Assembly: GCA_900548565.1 (NCBI GenBank)
Contig: URKV01000112.1
Span: 1 to 5,751 of the forward strand
Direction: 5' to 3'
Source of the DNA: an uncultured Collinsella sp.
GTDB lineage: Bacteria; Actinomycetota; Coriobacteriia; Coriobacteriales; Coriobacteriaceae
DNA: 5,751 nt
Notes under the pieces: model-generated
The model's input: the letters and a program-made list of their open reading frames with translations, nothing else
Database searches by the model: none
What the model was told of the DNA's origin: nothing
Shown here: piece by piece, positions 1-5,703 of the stretch
Position numbering within the stretch: the stretch's first letter is position 1
How the letters are laid out: each line of letters opens with the position of its first letter
Position numbers and translations under genes: made by a program

Positions 1-20
1 GAGATGTGTATAAGAGACAG
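1..20 (+). other. Residual Nextera (Tn5 mosaic-end) sequencing adapter, 5' end
   Basis: Positions 2-20 read AGATGTGTATAAGAGACAG, the 19-base Tn5 mosaic end used in Nextera libraries. The G at position 1 matches the last base before the mosaic end in the i7-side adapter (...CTCGG) rather than the i5-side adapter (...GCGTC), although one base is thin evidence. This is library sequence left in the assembly. An open reading frame that starts at the GTG at 6 picks up the false N-terminus MYKRQ from it. Genome sequence starts at 21. Confidence 0.97.
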
Positions 21-1466
21 GTGCTGGGACCCCATATGCTCGACATTATCCATGTAGATGCCGAGGTCTCGCTTGTGTCCGAGCTCGGCCTGGCCTTTTT
101 GTTCCTGCTTGCCGGCTTTGAGATCGACCCCAAGAGCATCATGGGTGTCGAGGGGCGCTACGGCTTGGCGACGTGGGTCGTCACGTTTGGTATCGCCTGG
201 CTTGCCGTGCGCTTTACCCCGTGGTTCTCGGTCAGTCATTTCGACGGTATCGCCGTGACGCTTGCCCTCACTTCTACGGCGCTCGGCACGCTCGTGCCCA
301 TCATGCGTGAGCGTTCGCTTGTCGGAACGCGCGTGGGCGACTCGATTCTCGCGTATGGCACCTGGGGTGAGCTCGGCCCTGTGCTCGCCATGTCGGTGCT
401 GCTGTCTGCCCGCACTGGCATCCAAACGCTCGTAATCCTTGGCCTGTTTGCGCTGGTTTGCGTGTTGCTGGCCGTGGTCCCAAGCCGCTCCAAGCGCGTC
501 GGCAGCCGCTTCTTTGCGTTTGTCGAGGAACGCGCCGATACCACGTCGCAGACCTTCGTGCGCCTGACGGTGCTCATCCTGGTCACACTCGTGGCGTTCT
601 CGGCCGTCTTTGATCTCGACATCGTGTTGGGTTCTTTTGCCGCTGGCTTTGTCTTGCGCTACATCATCCCCGAGGGCAACCATACGCTCGAGACCAAGCT
701 CGACGGCCTGGCCTACGGTTTTTTGATTCCGGTGTTCTTTACCGTATCGGGCGCAAAGATCGATCTGACGGCCGTGGCGTCGCGCCCGGGTTTGCTCGTG
801 GGCTTTATCGTGGCGTTGCTGATTATTCGTGCCGTGCCCATTCTTATTTCTATGAGCATTTGCCCTGCGACGCGCGATGTGTCGGCGTATGGTCGCATTA
901 CCGTGGCCCTGTACTGCACCACGGCGCTGCCGATCATCGTTGCCGTGACGAGCGTTGCCGTCAACGCGGGCGCGCTGTCGCAAGACATCGCATCGGTCAT
1001 GGTTGCCGCCGGCGCCATCACGGTGTTCTTGATGCCGCTGCTCGCGCAGCTCTTCTACCGCGTGGTCGACGCCGCGCCGGTCGCCGCCGTGGCAGAGGTT
1101 GCCGAGCATCCATCCGATGCGCTCGACATCCTGCGCGCCCACCACGACCTAGCGAGCTTGCTCGCGCGCGAGCATGAGCTGCTGACTTCGCATGGCCATG
1201 GTCGCGTATTCGAGGGCCTGCCTACGCTCGATACGATTGCCGAGCGTCTTTCCGCCGAGGCGGCGAGCGGCCACATCGATGCCCGCATCGTGGACGCGGC
1301 GCACCTGCTTGCCGATAAGACCTATGGAGACGAGGTCGACCCGTCCGAGCTGACTCCGCGCGAGCGTCGCCGCCTGGAGCGCGCCAAGCTCGCCGTGCGC
1401 GAATACCGCCGCCGCATGTTGGAGCTCTATGCGCGCGATGAAGCCCAGGACGACGACGGCAGGTAG
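21..1466 (+). CDS. Cation:proton antiporter, CPA2/KefB-like, N-terminally truncated
   Basis: This integral membrane protein probably exchanges Na+ or K+ for protons, for pH and ion balance. 481 genuine codons are present, numbered here from the codon at 21, and the stop is TAG at 1464-1466. Roughly ten or more hydrophobic segments fill residues 20-350. Family-type motifs are ELGLAFLFLLAGFEID (21-36), STALGT (85-90) and the AAG turn at 207-209. A helix containing IPVFFTVSGAKIDL follows at 236-249. GELGP (116-120) lies where many CPA2 proteins carry a membrane Asp, so E117 may be the ion-binding acid; that is inference. The tail after residue 350 (about 130 residues) is charged and Arg/Glu-rich, and shows no RCK/TrkA-N nucleotide-binding motif. 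The natural start is lost beyond the contig edge; about 50 residues (first one or two helices) are probably missing. The ion specificity cannot be read from sequence. Confidence 0.88.
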   Translation: MLGPHMLDIIHVDAEVSLVSELGLAFLFLLAGFEIDPKSIMGVEGRYGLATWVVTFGIAWLAVRFTPWFSVSHFDGIAVTLALTSTALGTLVPIMRERSLVGTRVGDSILAYGTWGELGPVLAMSVLLSARTGIQTLVILGLFALVCVLLAVVPSRSKRVGSRFFAFVEERADTTSQTFVRLTVLILVTLVAFSAVFDLDIVLGSFAAGFVLRYIIPEGNHTLETKLDGLAYGFLIPVFFTVSGAKIDLTAVASRPGLLVGFIVALLIIRAVPILISMSICPATRDVSAYGRITVALYCTTALPIIVAVTSVAVNAGALSQDIASVMVAAGAITVFLMPLLAQLFYRVVDAAPVAAVAEVAEHPSDALDILRAHHDLASLLAREHELLTSHGHGRVFEGLPTLDTIAERLSAEAASGHIDARIVDAAHLLADKTYGDEVDPSELTPRERRRLERAKLAVREYRRRMLELYARDEAQDDDGR

Positions 1467-1476
1467 CCAACGCCGT

Positions 1477-1651
1477 CGCGGAAAATGCATCCCAGAATCC
1501 GCGTCCAGTGTGGGACGCGCTTTCCGCGAGAGGCCCGTTACGGAAAGCGTGTCCCAGAATCCGCGCCCAGAATGGGACATAGTTTCTGAAAGAAGGCCCT
1601 GAGGGAAACTGCGCCCCGTTCTGAGCTGAAATACCGGGACGCAGCTTCCCC
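1477..1651. repeat. Three tandem 62-bp imperfect palindromic units (REP-like)
   Basis: Three units lie in exact 62-bp register, with GGAAA/GGGAAA starting at 1480, 1542 and 1604. Each can fold into a hairpin with arms at 1478-1494/1511-1527, 1541-1556/1573-1588 and 1603-1618/1635-1650. The consensus is GGAAA-N4-5-TCCCA, then a loop with CCGCG and CCAG, then TGGGA-N5-TTTCC. Units 1 and 2 share the loop core GAATCCGCG; the loop of unit 3 has diverged. A GGCCC linker follows units 1 and 2. The array lies just past the antiporter stop, between convergent genes, as expected of an intergenic REP-type element. No coding function is visible. Confidence 0.85.
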
Positions 1652-1663
1652 TGCAAGCAGAAC

Positions 1664-1704
1664 AAGGCGCGCTGCCTGCGGTTGATGCAGACAGCGCGCC
1701 TTTT
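1664..1704. terminator. Bidirectional intrinsic terminator between antiporter and hom
   Basis: AAGGCGCGCTG (1664-1674) pairs perfectly with CAGCGCGCCTT (1692-1702). Inside it, CTGC (1676-1679) and GCAG (1687-1690) add four more pairs. On the plus strand the stem runs into TTTT at 1701-1704. On the minus strand it is followed by TTGTT. It lies 36 bases past the hom stop and 197 bases past the antiporter stop, so it probably ends transcription from both sides. Confidence 0.85.
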
Positions 1705-1737
1705 GCGTTGAGCTTCGTTGAGGTTCGAAGTAGTGGA

Positions 1738-3081
1738 CTAGTTGGCCATGACGCCTTCGGTCCATGCCTCGACGTCCTCGATGCGCAGGACGTTGGCGAC
1801 CTCGGCCACGCAGTCGACGCTGGCAAGCTCGGCGGCGGCAGCCTGGACGTCCTTCTCGAGCGCGCGGTGCGTCAGGAAGATGACCGAGCAGGCATCGCTG
1901 ACGCCCGACTTGCCGTCCTCGACCTGGTTGATGAGCGAGATCGAGATGTTGTGCTTGGCAAAGATGTCGACCGTCTCGGACAGGGCGCCCACGCGGTCGG
2001 CGACCTTCAGGCGCACATAGTACTTGGTCTGGAGCTCGTCCATGGGCTTAAAGGCGAGGTTGTGACCATAGGGCTCAATCTCGGGCAGCGGAGCCACGCC
2101 GCGGCTGATCTGCTCGGAGAGCGACAGGATGTCGCCCACGACGGCGCTCGCGGTGGGGAAGGAGCCTGCGCCGGCACCGTAGAACATGGTCTCGCCTACG
2201 GCGTCACCCACCACGAAGACGGCGTTCATGGCACCGTTGACCTTGGCGAGCATGTGGTCGGCGGGGATCAGCGTGGGGTGCACGCGGACATCGACGCCGG
2301 CGTCGGTGTTGCGGGCGATGCCCAGCAGCTTGATGGTGTAGCCGAGCTCGCGGGCCTGGGCGATATCCTCGGCACCGATGGTGCGGATGCCCTGCTGGTA
2401 CACATCGTCGGTGGTAACGCGGGTGCCAAAGCCGATGGAGGCGAGGATGGCTGTCTTGCTGGCGGCATCGAAGCCGTCGACGTCGGCGGACGGGTCGGCC
2501 TCGGCATAGCCCTTAGCCTGTGCGTCGGCAAGTACGTCGGCGTAATCGGCGCCCTCGGCGTCCATGCGCGACAGGATGTAGTTGGTGGTGCCGTTGAGGA
2601 TGCCGGCGATGGTCAGGATCTTGTTGCCCACCAGGTCGTGCTCAAGCGTGCTCACGATGGGGATGCCGCCGCCGCAGCTGGCCTCGCACTTAATCTGCAC
2701 GCCGCACGCGCGCGCCTTCTCGGCAAGCGTCTCGACGTGACGGCCCAGCAGGGCCTTGTTGGCAGAGACGACGTGCTTGCCGTGCTCAAAGGCAGTGGTG
2801 AAGATCTCGGTTGCGGGATGCTCGCCGCCGATCAGCTCGACGACGATGTCGACGGCGGGGTCGGTTGCGACATCGTGCCAGTCACTCGTAAAGGCCTCGC
2901 GCTCAATGCCTGCTGCCTCGGCCTGCTCCCAAGCAAGCGCGCAGGCGCGGGTCAGCTTAAGGTCGATGCCGTAGGCTGCCAGGTACTCATCGTGGTGGCT
3001 CTTGATCAGACGGGCCACGCCGCCGCCGACGGTTCCCAGACCGATCAGACCGACGTTCACGGTGCGCATGGGTTCGCTCAT
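1738..3081 (-). CDS. hom: Homoserine dehydrogenase with C-terminal ACT domain
   Basis: This cytoplasmic enzyme reduces L-aspartate 4-semialdehyde to L-homoserine with NAD(P)H, at the branch to threonine, methionine and isoleucine. The 447-residue length is normal for the monofunctional ACT-bearing form. The Rossmann domain starts with GLGTVG (14-19). ANK (107-109) carries the conserved Lys109. The catalytic region has GILNGTTNYIL (160-170) and the signature EADPSADVDGFDAASK (194-209); E194, D200, D205 and K209 match substrate-site residues known from the yeast enzyme. An ACT domain starts near 354 (VRLKVADRVGALSETVDIF) and runs to about 432. In relatives it mediates feedback inhibition by threonine; here that is inference. 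The ATG at 3079-3081 is supported by a strong ribosome site; Met5 is a less likely start. No thrB, thrC or lysC is adjacent, and the terminator downstream suggests a single-gene transcript. Confidence 0.97.
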   Translation of the reverse strand: MSEPMRTVNVGLIGLGTVGGGVARLIKSHHDEYLAAYGIDLKLTRACALAWEQAEAAGIEREAFTSDWHDVATDPAVDIVVELIGGEHPATEIFTTAFEHGKHVVSANKALLGRHVETLAEKARACGVQIKCEASCGGGIPIVSTLEHDLVGNKILTIAGILNGTTNYILSRMDAEGADYADVLADAQAKGYAEADPSADVDGFDAASKTAILASIGFGTRVTTDDVYQQGIRTIGAEDIAQARELGYTIKLLGIARNTDAGVDVRVHPTLIPADHMLAKVNGAMNAVFVVGDAVGETMFYGAGAGSFPTASAVVGDILSLSEQISRGVAPLPEIEPYGHNLAFKPMDELQTKYYVRLKVADRVGALSETVDIFAKHNISISLINQVEDGKSGVSDACSVIFLTHRALEKDVQAAAAELASVDCVAEVANVLRIEDVEAWTEGVMAN

Positions 3082-3087
3082 AGATAG

Positions 3088-3094
3088 CTCCTTC
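3088..3094 (-). promoter_or_regulatory. Ribosome binding site of hom
   Basis: Read on the minus strand this is GAAGGAG, six bases before the ATG at 3081-3079. It fixes the start at Met1 rather than at the in-frame Met5. Confidence 0.85.
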
Positions 3095-3317
3095 GTGCAT
3101 CTTATGGATGGATTAACCGCTTAAAGGTTGAGTGCATTCTAGCGTGAACCGAGGGCGCGTGCTCGCCAGGCAACAGGAGTCGCACAAAACGGCACCCCCG
3201 AAACGCTGCGGAAACATTGGAAACATGCTCGCTACAAACGAACTTCCGTAACAAACTGTCAACGTTTGCGCCATAAGGTTTGCCCCGTACCGCAAGACGG
3301 CCGGATCGCGGCCAGCG
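3095..3317. promoter_or_regulatory. Divergent intergenic promoter region, hom / first binding protein
   Basis: This gap must hold start signals for hom (leftward) and the first binding-protein gene (rightward). On the minus strand, TAGAAT (3136-3141) matches five of six bases of a -10 box, but no convincing -35 lies upstream of it. On the plus side there is a 9-bp tandem repeat, GGAAACATT then GGAAACATG (3210-3227). There is also a small inverted repeat CAAAC/GTTTG (3252-3256, 3264-3268) and a 5-bp hairpin GGCCG/CGGCC (3299-3303, 3309-3313) just before the ribosome site. No promoter pair on the plus strand is good enough to name. Confidence 0.45.
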
Positions 3318-3326
3318 AAAAGGGGG
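3318..3326 (+). promoter_or_regulatory. Ribosome binding site of first binding protein
   Basis: AAAAGGGGG ends five bases before the ATG at 3332. It decides the start: a TTG at 3266 in the same frame would add 22 residues that do not look like a signal peptide and would put the twin-arginine motif far from the N-terminus. Confidence 0.8.
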
Positions 3327-3331
3327 ACACC

Positions 3332-4498
3332 ATGTTTAGCATCAACAACGTACTTAACCGCAGGAGTTTCCTTGCTGGAGCCGCGGCGCTCGGAAGCACC
3401 GTCGCGCTCGCCGGTTGCTCTTCGGACGGCGCGGACGGCGGTTCCGCCGATGACGGCAAGACCTTCAAGATCGGTGTCATCGGCCCTCTGACCGGCGCCG
3501 CGGCAACCTATGGCGTTTCGGCCGAGAAGGGTGCCAAGCTCGCCGCCAAGGATTTCTCGACCAAGGACCTCAAACTCTCGCTTAAGTCCGAGGACGATGT
3601 CGCCGACGGCGAGAAGGCTATCAACGCCTTCAATACCCTGTGCGACTGGGGCATGCAGGCACTCGTCGGCCCCGTCACGACTGGTGCCGCCGTCGCCGTC
3701 TCGGGCGAGATTGCCGACGACATGCTCATGGTCACGCCTTCGGCCTCGTCGCTTGACGTCACCAAGGACAAGACCACGGTTTTCCAGGTCTGCTTTACCG
3801 ACCCCACCATGGGTGCGAGTGCCGCGAAGTTCTTGGCTGAGAAGTATGCAGACGCCAAGATCGCCCTGTTCTACAACTCCGGCGATACGTATAGCTCGGG
3901 CGTTGCCGATGCATTTTCCGAGCAGGCCAAGGAGTCCAAACTTGATATCGTCGATACCGAGACCTTTAAGGACGATTCCTCCACGAGCTTTACCAACCAG
4001 CTCACCAAGGCCAAGGAGGCCGGCGCCACGCTCATCTTTGCGCCGATCTACTACACGCCGGCGTCCGTTTTGCTCAAGAACGCCAAGGACATGGGCTACG
4101 ACATGACCCTCATGGGTACCGACGGCATGGACGGCCTGCTCTCTGTGGAGGGCTTCGATACCTCTCTTGCCGAGGGCGTATTGCTCATGACCCCGTTTTC
4201 GGCTGACGATGAGAAGAATGCCGACTTCGTCAAAGCTTATAAGGATGTCTACGACGAGACACCCAACCAGTTTGCCGCCGACGCCTACGATTGCGTCCAC
4301 GCCATTGTCGAGGCCATCGACAAGGCGGGGATTGACATTACGGCCGACGGTGCCGACATTGCCGGCGACCTTGCCAAGGCCATGCGCAAGATCAAGATCG
4401 AGGGCCTGACAGGCGAGCTGACGTGGAATGACGAGGGCCAGGTCGAAAAGCCCGCTACGGCCTATGTGATCCAGGACGGCAAGTACATCGCCGCCTAA
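3332..4498 (+). CDS. LivJ-like ABC transporter substrate-binding lipoprotein, paralog 1
   Basis: This extracytoplasmic, lipid-anchored solute-binding protein of the type 1 periplasmic-binding fold (Peripla_BP_6, LivJ family) has 388 residues. The N-terminus shows a twin-arginine motif NRRSFLAG (9-16), a hydrophobic stretch, and a lipobox LAGC with Cys29 as the lipid-modified residue. A Gly/Ser/Asp linker leads to the first beta strand FKIGVIGPLTG (45-55), typical of the family. VTPSASS (134-140) matches the ligand-contacting serine loop seen in LivJ relatives. QVCFTDP (152-158) and FYNSGDTYSSG (180-190) mark the start of the second lobe. The ligand is probably a branched-chain or other amino acid, but this family also binds amides, urea and aromatic compounds, so the substrate is open. 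A close paralog follows 271 bases downstream on the same strand. Twin-arginine export is inferred from the motif alone. Confidence 0.92.
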   Translation: MFSINNVLNRRSFLAGAAALGSTVALAGCSSDGADGGSADDGKTFKIGVIGPLTGAAATYGVSAEKGAKLAAKDFSTKDLKLSLKSEDDVADGEKAINAFNTLCDWGMQALVGPVTTGAAVAVSGEIADDMLMVTPSASSLDVTKDKTTVFQVCFTDPTMGASAAKFLAEKYADAKIALFYNSGDTYSSGVADAFSEQAKESKLDIVDTETFKDDSSTSFTNQLTKAKEAGATLIFAPIYYTPASVLLKNAKDMGYDMTLMGTDGMDGLLSVEGFDTSLAEGVLLMTPFSADDEKNADFVKAYKDVYDETPNQFAADAYDCVHAIVEAIDKAGIDITADGADIAGDLAKAMRKIKIEGLTGELTWNDEGQVEKPATAYVIQDGKYIAA

Positions 4499-4535
4499 GT
4501 GCGCATAAAGCGCGACCGGTGAGGCCGTTTTATTC
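4499..4535 (+). terminator. Weak terminator or attenuator after paralog 1
   Basis: A GCGC-ATAAA-GCGC hairpin (4501-4513) is followed by a short CGGT/GCCG stem (4517-4520, 4524-4527, allowing one G-T pair) that runs directly into TTTTATT (4528-4534). The stems are only four pairs each. It may reduce rather than stop read-through into the second gene. Confidence 0.3.
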
Positions 4536-4700
4536 AGGGAAGGGACGCCTGTAACAGAACGGAAACATTACTTTCACACAATAAAGTGGCATTACTGCAT
4601 AAAGTAATAGAAATACGCAGAATTATGGATAAATGAACAAATCCAAAGAAAAGTTGAAATAATCGCCACTTTCCTTAACTAAAGCGTCTAGTATTTTGCG
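4536..4700 (+). promoter_or_regulatory. AT-rich promoter/operator region of paralog 2
   Basis: This stretch is clearly richer in A and T than the flanking genes, which suggests that the second gene has its own promoter. It contains CATTACT at 4566-4572 and 4590-4596, each followed by ATAAAGT (4581-4587 and 4599-4605). The outer pieces form a perfect 8-bp inverted repeat ATTACTTT/AAAGTAAT (4567-4574, 4601-4608). A poor -35/-10 pair could be TTGAAA (4654-4659) with TAACTA (4676-4681) at 16-base spacing; TAGTAT (4689-4694) is another possible -10. No regulator can be named. Confidence 0.45.
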
Positions 4701-4702
4701 AA

Positions 4703-4748
4703 CGCCGAACACGGCGAAGGATGGCCTGTCGGGTAACCGAAACCCGAC
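4703..4748 (+). promoter_or_regulatory. Two leader hairpins upstream of paralog 2
   Basis: CGCCG-AACA-CGGCG (4703-4716) and GTCGGGT-AACCGAA-ACCCGAC (4728-4748) are perfect stems of five and seven pairs. They lie one after the other just before the ribosome site and do not cover it. They could stabilise the messenger RNA 5' end or form part of a control element; no known riboswitch class is recognised. Confidence 0.5.
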
Positions 4749-4756
4749 GAGATTTG

Positions 4757-4763
4757 AGAGGAG
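4757..4763 (+). promoter_or_regulatory. Ribosome binding site of paralog 2
   Basis: AGAGGAG ends six bases before the ATG at 4770. The in-frame ATG at 4806 (Met13) has no comparable site, so the longer form with a 14-residue stretch before the twin arginines is preferred. Confidence 0.75.
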
Positions 4764-4769
4764 AGCCGC

Positions 4770-5703
4770 ATGTCGAGCCTCACCGGTAAGTCATTGAACC
4801 CTGTTATGAATCGCAGGAGCGTTATCGCGAGCGCAGCAGGTCTGGGGGCGATGTCCATTCTAGCTGGCTGCTCCTCCAACGGCGGCGACAGTGGTTCCGC
4901 TTCGGGCGACGCTTCGTTTAAGATCGGCACCATCGGCCCGCTGACCGGCGCCAACGCGTTCTACGGCAAGTCCGTTACCCAGGCTGTCGAGCTTGGCTGC
5001 AAGGATTTCTCGACCAAGGAGCTGCCGCTTGTCAGCAAGGCCGAGGACGACCAGGCTGACGGCGAGAAGGCCGTCAACGCCTTCAACACCCTGCTCGACT
5101 GGGGCATGCAGGCCCTCGTCGGCCCGACCACCACGGGTGCGTCGGTTGCCGTTGCCGCAGAGTGTGGTAACGACCCCGAGACGTTCATGATCACCCCGTC
5201 CGCGTCCTCCGAGGACGTTACCAAGGGCAAGGATTGCGTCTTCCAGGTTTGCTTCACCGACCCCAACCAGGGTGTCAACGCTGCCAAGTTCCTGGCGCAG
5301 AAGTATGCGAACGAGAAGTTCGTGCTGTTCTATAACTCCGGCGACGCCTATTCTTCGGGCATTGCAGATTCTTTTAAGGCCCAGGCCGCTAAGTCTAAGC
5401 TTGAGATTGTCGACGAGGAGACCTTCAAGGACGACTCTGCTACGAGTTTTACCAACCAGCTGACCAAGGCAAAGCAGGCCGGCGCCACCATGATTTTTGC
5501 ACCGATCTACTACACGCCCGCATCCGTCCTGCTCAAGAACGCCAAGGACATGGGCTACGACGTCAAGATGATGGGCTGCGACGGTATGGACGGTATCCTG
5601 GGCGTGGAAGGTTTCGACACCTCTCTGGCCGAGGGTCTGCTGCTCATGACCCCATTCTCCGCCGATGACGAGAAGAATGCCGACTTCGTCAACGCCTACA
5701 AGG
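4770..5703 (+). CDS. LivJ-like ABC transporter substrate-binding lipoprotein, paralog 2, C-terminally truncated
   Basis: 311 genuine codons of a second type 1 solute-binding lipoprotein are present. NRRSVIA (14-20) is a weaker twin-arginine motif than in paralog 1, and ILAGC gives the lipidated Cys34. A Ser/Gly/Asp linker precedes FKIGTIGPLTG (50-60). Hand alignment with paralog 1 gives about three quarters identity over some 260 residues. It is lowest at residues 62-93 and in a loop at 129-140, which is two residues longer here and just before ITPSASS. From FYNSGDAYSSG (187-197) to the cut, the two are nearly the same. About 84 residues are missing, judged from the paralog. The apparent ending SYTHLTLPTILRV is adapter translation, not protein. 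It carries extra cysteines (for example in LGCKDF and AECGND). It probably serves the same permease with altered ligand range; this is inference. Confidence 0.92.

Noticed and set aside
1477..1651. CRISPR array
   Set aside because: Only three units, with the whole 62-bp period being repeat and no unique spacers between constant repeats; the units degrade along their length.
1467..1737. Small RNA gene in the convergent intergenic region
   Set aside because: The structure there is explained by the repeat units and the terminator; no promoter facing an independent transcript is visible.
1149..1826. Minus-strand open frames of 225 and 147 codons (1149-1826 and 1222-1665) across the repeat array
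   Set aside because: They run through the end of the antiporter, the palindromic units and the terminator; their repeated peptide (GRGFWD type) is simply the translated 62-bp repeat.
1708..3087. A 459-codon open frame on the plus strand, opposite hom
   Set aside because: It mirrors hom almost end to end, its translation is low in recognisable motifs and rich in Gly, Asp, Val and His as expected for the antisense of a GC-rich gene, and hom carries clear catalytic signatures on the other strand.
3266..3331. A 22-residue N-terminal extension of the first binding protein from a TTG
   Set aside because: The ATG at 3332 has a strong ribosome site at the right spacing and begins a proper twin-arginine lipoprotein signal; the extension includes the leader hairpin and lacks signal character.
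3113..4300. A 395-codon open frame on the minus strand, opposite the first binding protein
   Set aside because: Antisense shadow of a gene with a full set of family motifs; no credible protein family in the translation. The similar minus-strand frame at 4860-5720 is the same effect over the paralog, and its MCIRDS start is adapter.
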